NCBI GenBank assembly: GCA_028686985.1
Contig: JAQUBA010000008.1
Coordinates: 1 to 48,696 of the forward strand
DNA from: Candidatus Iainarchaeum sp.
Lineage (GTDB): Archaea; Micrarchaeota; Micrarchaeia; Anstonellales; Bilamarchaeaceae
Reading direction: 5' to 3'
Length of the DNA stretch: 48,696 nucleotides
The position numbers and the translations under genes are program-made. Below are positions 1 through 8,844 of the stretch, piece by piece. A model generated the notes under the pieces. That model ran no database searches and was not told the origin of the DNA. It saw only the letters and a list, made by a program, of their open reading frames with translations. How positions within the stretch are numbered: the first letter of the stretch is position 1; every line of letters starts with the position of its first letter.

Positions 1-1190
1 GGGTCAAGCAGTTTCCTGTTTTCCGCGAGGAGCTTCTCCCATGTGGGCTCGCTCTCCACCTTTGAGAAGCCGAATGAAAGGACAAATGTGCGGATTGCGG
101 CGGGAAGGATTCCCCTCCTGCGCAGCGCCATCAGGGTGGGCAGGCGCGGGTCGTCCCACCCGCTCACCTTTCCTTCCTTCACCAGGGGCGTAATCAATCT
201 CTTGCTTATGGGCGCGTTCCTTATGGAGAGCCGCGAGAACTCCATGAGCACCGGCTCACGCATGTTGAATTCCCTGAGTATCGCGTAATACAATTCGTTC
301 CTCAGTTCGTACTCCTTTGTGCGGAATGCGTGCGTCACGCCTTCTATGGAATCAAGTATGGGCGCCCCGAAGTCGTATGAGGGCCACACCCGGTATTTTG
401 TCCCCTGCCTGTAATGCGGGGATTCAATTATCCTCATGAGAGTCGGGTCCCTCATCACGGTGTTGAGGGATGAGAGGTCCCCGGTGTACCTCACTATCGC
501 CTCCCCTTCCCCATACCCGCCCTTCAGCATGGAGTTGAAGCGGGAGAGGTTTTCCTCCGGGGAAAGCCTCCTGCACGGGCAGGGCCTCGCCTGTTCCCTC
601 CCCCTGCTTATGTCCTCGGCCTTGCATGTGCATACGTACGCCCTCCCCTTCTCCATGAGCGTTTTCGCATACTCGTAGAAAGTGGGCATGTAGTCGGAAG
701 TATAGGTCTCCTTGGGGAGCGGGATGCCGAGCCAGGACAATCCTTCCTTTATCGCATTCACGTATTCCGCGGATTCCTTCCCCGGATTGGTGTCGTCAAA
801 GCGCAGGAGCATCTTTCCCCCGTATTGCTTCGCGACCTCGTAATCCAGGAATGCGGCCTTTGCGTGCCCTATGTGGGGATAACCGGAGGGCTCCGGAGGG
901 AACCGGGTGACTACTGCCCCCTGCACCGCGTTCGGCATTTCAAAACCGGACTTCCCTTCCTTCTTTTCCTCCTTTGGGAGCTTCGCGAACTCATTTTCCA
1001 ATTTTTCCTTAGGCAGGGCGTTTATCTCATTGCACACTTCAGTGATTTTTTTCATCAGGGACTTCATGTCCTTTTTTGCGTCCGGGAATTCGTTGATTAC
1101 CTTCCCGGCTATGTTCCCCGGATTTGCCTTCCCATATCCGTGCGCATTGCGGACTGCGTGCCTTCTAACGGATGAGCTTAAGGGATTCAT
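1..1190 (-). CDS. gltX: Glutamyl-tRNA synthetase, archaeal type (3' end beyond window)
   Basis: Reverse-strand translation from ATG at 1190: MNPLSSSVRRHAVRNAHGYGKANPGNIAGKV...VVTRFPPEPSGYPHIGHAKAAFLDYEVAKQYGGKMLLRFDDTNP...; class I HIGH motif. No stop before the window edge, so it is missing from the ORF track. Confidence 0.93.
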   Translation of the reverse strand, partial: MNPLSSSVRRHAVRNAHGYGKANPGNIAGKVINEFPDAKKDMKSLMKKITEVCNEINALPKEKLENEFAKLPKEEKKEGKSGFEMPNAVQGAVVTRFPPEPSGYPHIGHAKAAFLDYEVAKQYGGKMLLRFDDTNPGKESAEYVNAIKEGLSWLGIPLPKETYTSDYMPTFYEYAKTLMEKGRAYVCTCKAEDISRGREQARPCPCRRLSPEENLSRFNSMLKGGYGEGEAIVRYTGDLSSLNTVMRDPTLMRIIESPHYRQGTKYRVWPSYDFGAPILDSIEGVTHAFRTKEYELRNELYYAILREFNMREPVLMEFSRLSIRNAPISKRLITPLVKEGKVSGWDDPRLPTLMALRRRGILPAAIRTFVLSFGFSKVESEPTWEKLLAENRKLLD

Positions 1191-1240
1191 GCTGGGATTA
1201 GGGTGGGTAATAATTAAGAAACTAGGGGAGATAGGATATT

Positions 1241-2380
1241 ATGCTGCTTCTGGTTGCCGGCATGCTCCTGGGGATGCTGGCTGGCCTCATCCCCGGATTG
1301 CATTCCAATACAATAGCTTCCGCGCTGGTTGGAATGGGCATCTCCGGGCAGGATGCGGCGGTGCTGATAATATCCATGTTCGGGGCGCACATAATGTTCT
1401 CGTTCGTGCCTTCCATATTCCTCGGAATTCCTGATGAGGCGGTCGCGGTGTCCGCGCTCCCCGGGCAACGGATGGCAAAGGAGGGGAAAGGGATAGACGC
1501 GCTGAGGATAATGTGCGGCTCGGCGCTCATTGCGGTGATTCTGGCGGTCGCGCTGCTCCCGCTTTCGCAGGCGCTTTATCCCGTGGTTTTCTCCTTCGTA
1601 AGCCCGTATGTCCCGCATATGCTCATATTGCTGTCGTTGGTGCTGGTATTGCGCAGCAAGAACCCGTTTATGTTTGCAGCCATCTTCCTGCTTTCCGGGC
1701 TGCTGGGAGGAGTTGCGCTTGGCTTTGGGATGGAGGACCCCTTCCTCCCGCTCTTCAGCGGGATGTTCGCGGTCGCGGCGATGCTCTTCTGGGGGAAGGG
1801 GGCGCTCCCTCTGCAGAAGGAGGGCGTGCTTGATTTGGGATTCCTGAAATTCGCCGGGCTGGGGGTGCTGCTGGGGTGGTTCGCGGACCTGCTCCCGGGG
1901 ATAGGTTCCCCGGCACAAGTTGCCTCCTTCGCGTCCATCGCGGTCCCTTTTGCAACCCCGGCTTACCTTGCGCTCGTTTCCTCCATAGGGATGAGCGAAG
2001 CGGTGTTCGCGTTCGCGACAGCGAGCACTTTGGGGAAGGCGAGGGTGGGGGCGCTCGCGCAGGCGGCGGCGCAGGTGGACGTGCAGGCAAACCTCGTGAT
2101 GCTGCTTTCCGCATTCGTGGTTGCGGTGGCGGTTTCCGCAGTGATTATTTATTTGGCGAGGAGATGGATTGGGCGGATTGCGGAGCTGGACTTTTCCATT
2201 TTGAACAAGATGCTGATTGCTTACATAATATTGCTTACACTTTTGGTGGACGGGGTTCCTGGGCTGGTTGTGCTCGCGCCATCCATCGCGGTTGGGGTGG
2301 GATGCATAAGGCTGGATGCGGAGAGGACAGCGGTGATGGGGGCGATAATAGTCCCTACAATAATTTTGCTCTTATCATAA
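1241..2380 (+). CDS. Multi-TM permease resembling tripartite tricarboxylate transporter TctA / DUF112 family
   Basis: 379 aa, about 10 hydrophobic segments; N-terminal GMLAGLIPGLHSNTIA and internal LLPGIGSPAQVASFASI, resembling the two PG-containing repeats of TctA-like proteins. Confidence 0.7.
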   Translation: MLLLVAGMLLGMLAGLIPGLHSNTIASALVGMGISGQDAAVLIISMFGAHIMFSFVPSIFLGIPDEAVAVSALPGQRMAKEGKGIDALRIMCGSALIAVILAVALLPLSQALYPVVFSFVSPYVPHMLILLSLVLVLRSKNPFMFAAIFLLSGLLGGVALGFGMEDPFLPLFSGMFAVAAMLFWGKGALPLQKEGVLDLGFLKFAGLGVLLGWFADLLPGIGSPAQVASFASIAVPFATPAYLALVSSIGMSEAVFAFATASTLGKARVGALAQAAAQVDVQANLVMLLSAFVVAVAVSAVIIYLARRWIGRIAELDFSILNKMLIAYIILLTLLVDGVPGLVVLAPSIAVGVGCIRLDAERTAVMGAIIVPTIILLLS

Positions 2381-2432
2381 ATAGAATAATAGAATAGAAA
2401 AATAAGAAAAAATAAAGAAAAAAGGAAAGGGA

Positions 2433-2750
2433 TTAGCCGAAGAGGGACGCGAGGCCTTCCGCCGCCTGCTCTTCCTTCTTCTCTGCGCTTTCCTCTTCCT
2501 TCTTCTCCTCCTTCTTTGCCGCACCGGCTGCCGGGGCTGCTGCCGCGGGTGCCGCAGCCGCAAAGGACACGTTTTTGAGGAGGTCCTCAAAGTTCACGCC
2601 CTTCACCGCGTCCGCCAGCACCTTGCACTTGGCCTCGTCGGCCTCGGCGCCCACGGACTTCAGGACCGAGGCGATGTGCGCCGCGGTCACTTCCTTCCCA
2701 GAGCCATGCAGGAGAAGCACGGCATGCAAATACGGGTCTATTTTTGTCAT
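2433..2750 (-). CDS. rpl12: Ribosomal protein P1 (archaeal L12)
   Basis: 105 aa; Ala-rich hinge, acidic Lys/Glu tail and terminal ASLFG typical of archaeal P1; next to L10 and L1. Confidence 0.95.
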   Translation of the reverse strand: MTKIDPYLHAVLLLHGSGKEVTAAHIASVLKSVGAEADEAKCKVLADAVKGVNFEDLLKNVSFAAAAPAAAAPAAGAAKKEEKKEEESAEKKEEQAAEGLASLFG

Positions 2751-2762
2751 ATCATTTCACCT

Positions 2763-3620
2763 TCATTCCTTCCCCAAGCCTTCAAGAGCCAACCCCTGCC
2801 TCGTGGCAAGGGTGAGAAGCTGCTCCATTGACTCGGTTGAGTATAAACCGCCGTTTATCCCGGCGCTCCTCCCCTGCGTATACGCATCCACCAGGAGCAT
2901 CTCTATGCTTTGCGGGGACGGGTACTTCGCATTCACTGAGAGGTTCATCGCATCCACAAGCGAGGAAACGAATTCCGGCGCGAGCGAAGAAGCGGAGATG
3001 TCCAGCAGGTCCGGGGCATATATGAACTCCCCGTCGTATGCGAGAAGGAGGTTCATCCCGACCTCAAAGGGCTTTATTCCCAGGGTCTGGAGCGCCTTCG
3101 CCTTCTGCACGGTTATCTCCTCGCCTTTCTTCACCACCGTGGAATCCCTGTTGACCGCTATTTTTCCGGCCTTAATCTGCACATTTACGCCAGCAGTCTT
3201 AAGCTCGGAAAGCGCGGGGCCTGCGGGCAAATCCGTCTCTCCCGCCGGGACTATTATGTCCGCGGGGGAAATCTGCCCCGGCTTTGCCGCGACCTGCAGC
3301 TTGTTGCCCTTCACTATCTGGTTCAGGTCGTAAGGCGAAAGGCTGGTGAGCACGAGCGCCGCGGGAACGTTCATCCTCTCGGAGAGCGCCGCGGGCTTGC
3401 CTGCGCCGTCCAGCGCGCGCTTCAGCACCGTGGATTTCGCCACCCTCACGTGGCCGTGGTTCCCTTCCCTCAGCCGCTTCCTCACGGACTGGAGGAGCTT
3501 GTCCGGCAGGTTCCTCAGGTCTATGATTACTAGGTTCGGGTAGGATTTCATTTCCTTCTGGATTTCGGCGGCCTGCGCCTTTTTCCTCGTTATCGCCGCC
3601 CTTTCTTTCTTTTCAGCCAT
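2763..3620 (-). CDS. rpl10: Ribosomal protein L10 (P0)
   Basis: VIIDLRNLPDKLLQSVRKRLR...KSTVLKRAL; L1-L10-P1 order. Likely start MAEKKERAA at 3620. Confidence 0.95.
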   Translation of the reverse strand: MAEKKERAAITRKKAQAAEIQKEMKSYPNLVIIDLRNLPDKLLQSVRKRLREGNHGHVRVAKSTVLKRALDGAGKPAALSERMNVPAALVLTSLSPYDLNQIVKGNKLQVAAKPGQISPADIIVPAGETDLPAGPALSELKTAGVNVQIKAGKIAVNRDSTVVKKGEEITVQKAKALQTLGIKPFEVGMNLLLAYDGEFIYAPDLLDISASSLAPEFVSSLVDAMNLSVNAKYPSPQSIEMLLVDAYTQGRSAGINGGLYSTESMEQLLTLATRQGLALEGLGKE

Positions 3621-3630
3621 GATGAACACC

Positions 3631-4269
3631 TTACAGGGACACCTTCACGGGCTTGCCCATCGTGAGCTTTACGTAAACATCCTTCACGCTCGGCTGCCCC
3701 ACCTTCTTGGTGACCGCTTCAAACACCGCATCTATGTTCTCAAGGAGCTTCGCCGGCTCCATCTGCTCGCTCCCGACGAGCACGTGCGCGACCGGGAGGT
3801 ACTTCCCCCTGGAGACTATCCTCACCGACCTCTTGGACCTTTCTATGGAATCCTTCATGTTGCCGATGAGCGGCTTCGGGATTTTACCCCTGGGGCCGAG
3901 GTACTGACCGATTGATTTCGCCACGTTACCCATCTGGTTGGGCTGCGCGAGGAAAATGGACTTGTTGCACAACGCCTTGAGCTTTGCGAGGTCTGCGCCA
4001 AGGGCAGGAAGCTCCGCGGGCAGGATTGTGCCGTCCGCCCCGGACCTCTTCGCCTCTGCGCAGAAGTTGTCGTCCCCTATGACGACCACGGACGGCTCCT
4101 TGCCCCCCTTCCCGTTGGGGAGCGGAATGTCCAGGTTAAGCCTCTGCTCGGGCTTGGTGAAGTCCACGCCGCGGAAGTTCATCACGAATTCCACGGACTG
4201 GACGAACTTCTTCTTTCCCTTGTCTTCCAGCGCCCTGTTTATGGCGTCCAGGATTTTCTTCTTGTCCAT
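3631..4269 (-). CDS. rpl1: Ribosomal protein L1
   Basis: 212 aa; RGVDFTKPEQRLNLDIPLP, LGPRGKIPKP; AGGAGGGTG Shine-Dalgarno just upstream. Confidence 0.95.
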   Translation of the reverse strand: MDKKKILDAINRALEDKGKKKFVQSVEFVMNFRGVDFTKPEQRLNLDIPLPNGKGGKEPSVVVIGDDNFCAEAKRSGADGTILPAELPALGADLAKLKALCNKSIFLAQPNQMGNVAKSIGQYLGPRGKIPKPLIGNMKDSIERSKRSVRIVSRGKYLPVAHVLVGSEQMEPAKLLENIDAVFEAVTKKVGQPSVKDVYVKLTMGKPVKVSL

Positions 4270-4354
4270 ATATACACACCCTCCTGCTCAAAGCAGTACG
4301 TGCGGGTAGAAATCGTATTGCGACTCTACGGAATAATGTTGGGGGGAAATGTTT

Positions 4355-4837
4355 TTAAAATCGCTGCTGGGGGCTGGCTTCCGTGACCAAGCGGGCTGGT
4401 GCCAAAACCGCTTCGGCGTCCTTGAAAAAGCCGCGATAAGTATGGCGTATGTAGCTCTCGCCCTGCTGCCAGACATCCGGGCGGGTTGCCTTCAGCGTCG
4501 CATCCGCACGCCATGTCCTAGCCGCCATCATGAATGCCCAGACCGCCTCGTCCGAATCCCTGGCGATTCTGCCAATTGCAACGAGTGCCTGCAGGCTCTT
4601 TTCCGGGTCTGCTGGAGAATGGAGGTTCCTGAGCACAGCCACCTTCACAGGGGCTGAAAAACGGCCTTCTGCCGGTGATTCCTGGATATTCCTCCGTATA
4701 AGCCTCTGCTGTGCCCCCCCATCTACGCGCATTCTGCCGGGCTTCCCGTTTTGCAGGAGATGCCTCTCAAATGCCCTTATCTTCGCAGGGGTTGCCTGCC
4801 CGTTTGATTTCGCCTTATGAACAGTTTCATGTGTCAT
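4355..4837 (-). CDS. Hypothetical alpha-helical protein (HEAT-like)
   Basis: 160 aa; LRNLHSPADPEKSLQALVAIGRIARDSDEAVWAFMMAA helical pattern; TATA-like tract about 28 nt upstream of ATG. Confidence 0.6.
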   Translation of the reverse strand: MTHETVHKAKSNGQATPAKIRAFERHLLQNGKPGRMRVDGGAQQRLIRRNIQESPAEGRFSAPVKVAVLRNLHSPADPEKSLQALVAIGRIARDSDEAVWAFMMAARTWRADATLKATRPDVWQQGESYIRHTYRGFFKDAEAVLAPARLVTEASPQQRF

Positions 4838-4894
4838 GGGAGGATTATTCGTGTAAGTTATTAAAAATGTGTTCTAGTTGAGAAAAGGAAAATA

Positions 4895-4926
4895 AGAAAA
4901 GGGAGAGGGGCGGGTTCTCCGCCCCC
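4895..4926 (-). terminator. Hairpin terminator for the 4939-6330 gene
   Basis: GGGGCGG (4907-4913)/CCGCCCC (4919-4925) perfect stem followed on the minus strand by a T-rich tract. Confidence 0.6.
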
Positions 4927-4938
4927 ATTTAATCTAAT

Positions 4939-6330
4939 CTACTTCCTGAAGAAAAGGAAGTAAACCACTGCACCCGCAAGCACGACGGTCGTCCCCACAA
5001 AGACTATGCCGAGGTCGCCGAGCCCGCCCGTACTCGTTGGCTGGGTGGGCTGCACCGGCTGCTCCGCCTTGCAGTATGCGGTCCCCGCGGATTCAACGCA
5101 GTCGTTGTCGGTCGGGCACTGGAGCAGCAGGTGCCACTGGCTCCCTGTGCAGCTATACACATTGTTGGAGACGCAGTTGCGCTGGCCGTCCGTGCATACT
5201 GGAGTGGCAATGCAGGCGCCGTTGTCGCAGGTGTATCCCGCCGCGCACTCTATCGGGTCGGAGAGGTGCCCGTTGGAGCATTCGCGGTAAGAGGTCGCGC
5301 CTGCGCAGGCGGTTGTCCCCGCCTCGCATTCCGCGCACTGGCTGTTCAGGCATCCCTGGGCGCACTGCAGGTAATCCACATACGCGTTGTTGTCGCCGCA
5401 CTGCTGAATCATGTTCGCATCGGTGGGCGAGCACCTCTTCGCGCCGGGGGTTGCGCATTCGTCCCCGCTCGGTGCGTGGCACGAACCGCCCGTGCATACC
5501 TGCCCGCTCGGGCAGGAAGTAAAGCTGCCCCACTGGCCCTGGCTGTTGCAGGTCTGGTAGTGGGAGGAATCCACGCACTGCTTGTTCCCGGTGCCGCACT
5601 GCACGCACATCCCGTAGGCGCAGCCGTCGGAGCAGTAAGTATAGTCCTTCCAATAGCCTACCGAGCAGCGCTGGAGCTCATAAACGCTGGCCGGAGAGCA
5701 GCGCGTCTGGCCGCTAGTGGAACAGGAGGTGTGCGCGCTCTGCACGCAATCCCCGCTCTCGCACACGTAGCCGCTGCCGCAGCTCTTCTTCCGGCCCCAT
5801 TCGCCGTCCGAATCGCACACCTGGTAATGGGTGTCGTCGTAGCACTGGGTGTCCCCGCGGCGGCAGTCCTTGCACGCCCCGTTGCTGCACCCATAGCTGC
5901 AGTGGCGCCAGTTGGCCCACTGCCCCTGCGAGTTGCATTGCTGTATCTCATTCCCGTCCGTGGGGGAGCAGCGCTTGTCCTTGTATGAGCACTGCGGAAC
6001 CGGCTGGCACGTGCCTCCGGAGCATGTCTGCCCCGAACTGCAGTATTGCGTCGGGTTCCAGATTGCGTGCTCGCCGCACACGCGGTAGCTGTTGCTGCTC
6101 AGGCACTCGGAGGTTCCGGGCTGGCACCCGAGCCGCTCCATGCACTGCCCGTCGGAGCACTCCTCGTCCTGGCCGCAGTGCTGGGCATCGCCCCAGACCG
6201 CATAGTCCGTGCATACGTGGTAGCTCGTGCTGTCTATGCATTCCGAGGTCCCCGGGTTGCATCCCAGCTGCGCGAAGGCAGGGGAGAGCAACATCCCAAA
6301 TATTACTAATAAGCCGATCAGGTATTTCAT
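4939..6330 (-). CDS. Secreted Cys-rich repeat protein with C-terminal membrane anchor
   Basis: 463 aa; signal peptide MKYLIGLLVIFGMLLSPAFAQ, about 9 repeats of C..G...C.....Y..C...G.W....C..G..C..G.C, C-terminal hydrophobic helix ending FLFFRK. Confidence 0.85.
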   Translation of the reverse strand: MKYLIGLLVIFGMLLSPAFAQLGCNPGTSECIDSTSYHVCTDYAVWGDAQHCGQDEECSDGQCMERLGCQPGTSECLSSNSYRVCGEHAIWNPTQYCSSGQTCSGGTCQPVPQCSYKDKRCSPTDGNEIQQCNSQGQWANWRHCSYGCSNGACKDCRRGDTQCYDDTHYQVCDSDGEWGRKKSCGSGYVCESGDCVQSAHTSCSTSGQTRCSPASVYELQRCSVGYWKDYTYCSDGCAYGMCVQCGTGNKQCVDSSHYQTCNSQGQWGSFTSCPSGQVCTGGSCHAPSGDECATPGAKRCSPTDANMIQQCGDNNAYVDYLQCAQGCLNSQCAECEAGTTACAGATSYRECSNGHLSDPIECAAGYTCDNGACIATPVCTDGQRNCVSNNVYSCTGSQWHLLLQCPTDNDCVESAGTAYCKAEQPVQPTQPTSTGGLGDLGIVFVGTTVVLAGAVVYFLFFRK

Positions 6331-6491
6331 ATGTTTTCCCCGGGAAGGGAATAGAAGATAAGATATATAAGGATTAGGAATGGCGGGATGGAAGCGGAAG
6401 CATTTAATTATCGTCCGGAACGTATTCTTTACGCAAGCCGTGGTTTACATGGTTTGTGGTTTTTGGGCTTGTTTGGCTGGCGGCGTCGTGG

Positions 6492-6653
6492 AGCTTGAGG
6501 TTTTTGGGCTCCTTTTTGCGCCGAGCGAACGCTGGGGCGTGAGTGAGGCAACCCAAAGGCAGAGTGAAGCGATGGCGGAATTCCGCAGAATTCTGCCAGA
6601 CATCGCCGCAGCGATGCAGAGCTATGGCGAGCTTCACGATGACAAAAAGGAGA
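6492..6653 (+). repeat. Structured dispersed repeat, copy A, abutting tRNA-Leu
   Basis: Shares agcttgaggtttttgggctcctttttgc, acccaaa.gcagag..gaagcga and aaaaaggagag, in the same order, with 19918-20022; internal inverted repeats. Confidence 0.65.
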
Positions 6654-6738
6654 GCAGGGGTGGCAGAGCCTGGAAAATGCGCGGGGCTTAGGACCCCGTG
6701 GCCTAGCGCCTACGCAGGTTCAAATCCTGCCCCCTGCA
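6654..6738 (+). tRNA. tRNA-Leu (anticodon TAG)
   Basis: Acceptor gcagggg/cccctgc + A; anticodon arm CGGGG-CTTAGGA-CCCCG; long variable arm; T arm gcaggTTCAAATcctgc. Confidence 0.95.
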
Positions 6739-6772
6739 ACTTTTTATATATCCATTAGTTGCAATTGGAAGC

Positions 6773-7426
6773 GTGCTCGAGCTTCTCGCAAGGATAATCC
6801 CGCTCTCAATCGCCTCTGCGATGTCGCCGGTCATACTCGGATTGGCAATCTCCCTTCTCGCCGGCAAGAACCACCCCGAAGCGCGGGCCATCTCGTTTCT
6901 TTTGGGCGGGGCGGTGGTTGCGCTCATCCTTGCGGGGATTGCGTTTGCCGTGGTCGCGGGCGCCGCTTCTGGAAACGTGCCGCACATACCCGCATACGTG
7001 GACGTGGTGCTGGGGGCGCTGTTCGTGGCCTTCGCAGCGAAGGAAGCCCTGGAGAAGGAAGGGAAACGGCCTGGGCTGAAGAAGGCGGGTAAGGGGCCCG
7101 CGTTGTTGAAGTGGTTTGCCATCAGCTTCGTCGCGAACATGACCAATTTTGACGCGGTGCTGCTGAACATCACCGCGGTGAAGGAGATATTGCAGGCGGG
7201 CGTGGGAACGTTCCATGAGGCGCTGCTGGTGCTCGTCGCGGACCTCTTCTTCATCCTTCCGGTGCTGCTGCCGCTGGCGATATATGCGGTGGCTCCGGAG
7301 AGGACGGAGAAGACGCTCGCGCCTGTCGGCGCATGGATGCAGAAATACGGGAGATACATAGTTGCAGCGATATTCCTTGTCTTCGGGATTTATCTCCTTT
7401 GGAAAGGATTTTCGGCGGTTGCATGA
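6773..7426 (+). CDS. GAP/LysE-superfamily-like membrane protein
   Basis: 217 aa, 6 hydrophobic segments; IPLSIASAMSPVILGLAISLLAGK N-terminus typical of GAP/SfLAP-like proteins; GTG start. Confidence 0.65.
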   Translation: MLELLARIIPLSIASAMSPVILGLAISLLAGKNHPEARAISFLLGGAVVALILAGIAFAVVAGAASGNVPHIPAYVDVVLGALFVAFAAKEALEKEGKRPGLKKAGKGPALLKWFAISFVANMTNFDAVLLNITAVKEILQAGVGTFHEALLVLVADLFFILPVLLPLAIYAVAPERTEKTLAPVGAWMQKYGRYIVAAIFLVFGIYLLWKGFSAVA

Positions 7427-7503
7427 GTAGCGGGCTGGGAGAGTGCATTAATCTTACCATTCATGAATAATGGTTTTAAACACTTTTCCACAAATATACA
7501 CTT

Positions 7504-8793
7504 ATGAAAGCCAGAAAAATATTCTTTGAGCAGCAGCTGGAGGCAATCGGCCAGTGCGGCATGAAAGACGGAAAAAGGTCCCGCCTCGCTTATACAAAAG
7601 AAGAGAACATGGCGTTCGTACGCGCCTGGAACCTGATGCACGGCGCAGGTATGCGCATTAGTCAGGACGCTTTCGGAAACCTTTACGGCATCCTTGGGCC
7701 CCGTGGAAGGAAGGTCATGAGCGGCTCGCATCTTGATTCGGTTGAGGATGCCGGCAGATTTGACGGCGTCGCCGGGGTTCTCGCGGCAATTGAAGCGGTA
7801 AGGATGGTTTCAGAATCCGGCGCAAAGCTAAGGAGGCCGCTTATGGCGGTTGCCTGGAGGGGTGAGGAATCCGTGAGGTTCGGAAAGACCTATCTGGGCT
7901 CGGGCGCAGCATTCGGAAAATGCACCGAGGAGACACTTGAGCGGATGGAAGTCAAGGATTTTGAAGACGAGGGAAGGAAGACGCTGCGGCAGGCGATGCG
8001 GCTCTGCGGGGCGGACCCCTCATGCCTGAAGGCGCACCTGAAGCCGGAGTGGATACATTCGTACATAGAGCTGCACGTGGAACAGGGCAGGGTCCTGGAG
8101 AGCGAAGGGAAGAGGATAGGCATAGTCACAAGCATAGCCGGAAACAGGAGGTTCCAGCTCATGCTCGCCGGATTGGGCCTGCACACGGGAGCGACGAGGA
8201 TGATGGACCGCATGGGCAACGAAGGTGCGGAGGGCGCGGACGCCAGCTTTGCGATGGCGAAGATAATACTATGGCTTAGGGAAATGGCAAACGGGCTCAA
8301 TACCCGCCACAGGGTGGATGCGCTGAGCGATGTGCGCATGGCATGCCCGATGATAATCCAGAACGGGGGCGGGATGACCACCACGATGCAGGACATTGCG
8401 ATGAGATTTGATTTCAGGTCCGTGGACAGGAGACTGCTGGAGCTCGCGAAGGCTGATTTTGTAAGGGATGCGAAAGAGATATGTCGGAGCGAAGGGATAT
8501 CGTGCGAGTGCCAGGACCTTGCGGCTGAAGACCCGTTTGAGCTGTCCGGGGAGATGGTGGACAGGATAGGCGATGCATGCACGGGCATGGGCGTGGAGGC
8601 GAGGATAATGCCTAGCGGCGCAGGGCATGATGCGAAGGTTCCTGCCCGCTTCGGAGTGAAGACCGGCATGATATTCGTCCCCTCCAAGGGGGGCATAAGC
8701 CACAATCCGCTTGAGGACACGGACATGGACGACCTCGTCCTTGGAACGGAAGTGCTGGCGGAAACGATGCGCAGGCTGGCTGAGGAGAAGTAA
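7504..8793 (+). CDS. M20-family amidohydrolase (N-carbamoyl-L-amino-acid hydrolase / allantoate amidohydrolase type)
   Basis: 429 aa; SGSHLDSVEDAGRFDGVAGVLAAIEA, WRGEESVRFGKTYLGSGA, ELHVEQGRVLE, MPSGAGHDA, FVPSKGGISHNPLE. Confidence 0.88.
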   Translation: MKARKIFFEQQLEAIGQCGMKDGKRSRLAYTKEENMAFVRAWNLMHGAGMRISQDAFGNLYGILGPRGRKVMSGSHLDSVEDAGRFDGVAGVLAAIEAVRMVSESGAKLRRPLMAVAWRGEESVRFGKTYLGSGAAFGKCTEETLERMEVKDFEDEGRKTLRQAMRLCGADPSCLKAHLKPEWIHSYIELHVEQGRVLESEGKRIGIVTSIAGNRRFQLMLAGLGLHTGATRMMDRMGNEGAEGADASFAMAKIILWLREMANGLNTRHRVDALSDVRMACPMIIQNGGGMTTTMQDIAMRFDFRSVDRRLLELAKADFVRDAKEICRSEGISCECQDLAAEDPFELSGEMVDRIGDACTGMGVEARIMPSGAGHDAKVPARFGVKTGMIFVPSKGGISHNPLEDTDMDDLVLGTEVLAETMRRLAEEK

Positions 8794-8844
8794 GCGGCAA
8801 AGCACTCGGCAAACCCTTATAAATCTCATAAATGAAACGGGCGC

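Noticed and set aside
5131-5988. 285-aa plus-strand ORF
   Set aside because: Antisense to the Cys-rich repeat protein; Ala/Val/Arg low-complexity shadow frame.
7460-7490. accattcatgaataatggt inverted repeat upstream of the M20 hydrolase
   Set aside because: Imperfect, AT-rich and next to a normal TATA box; could be chance.
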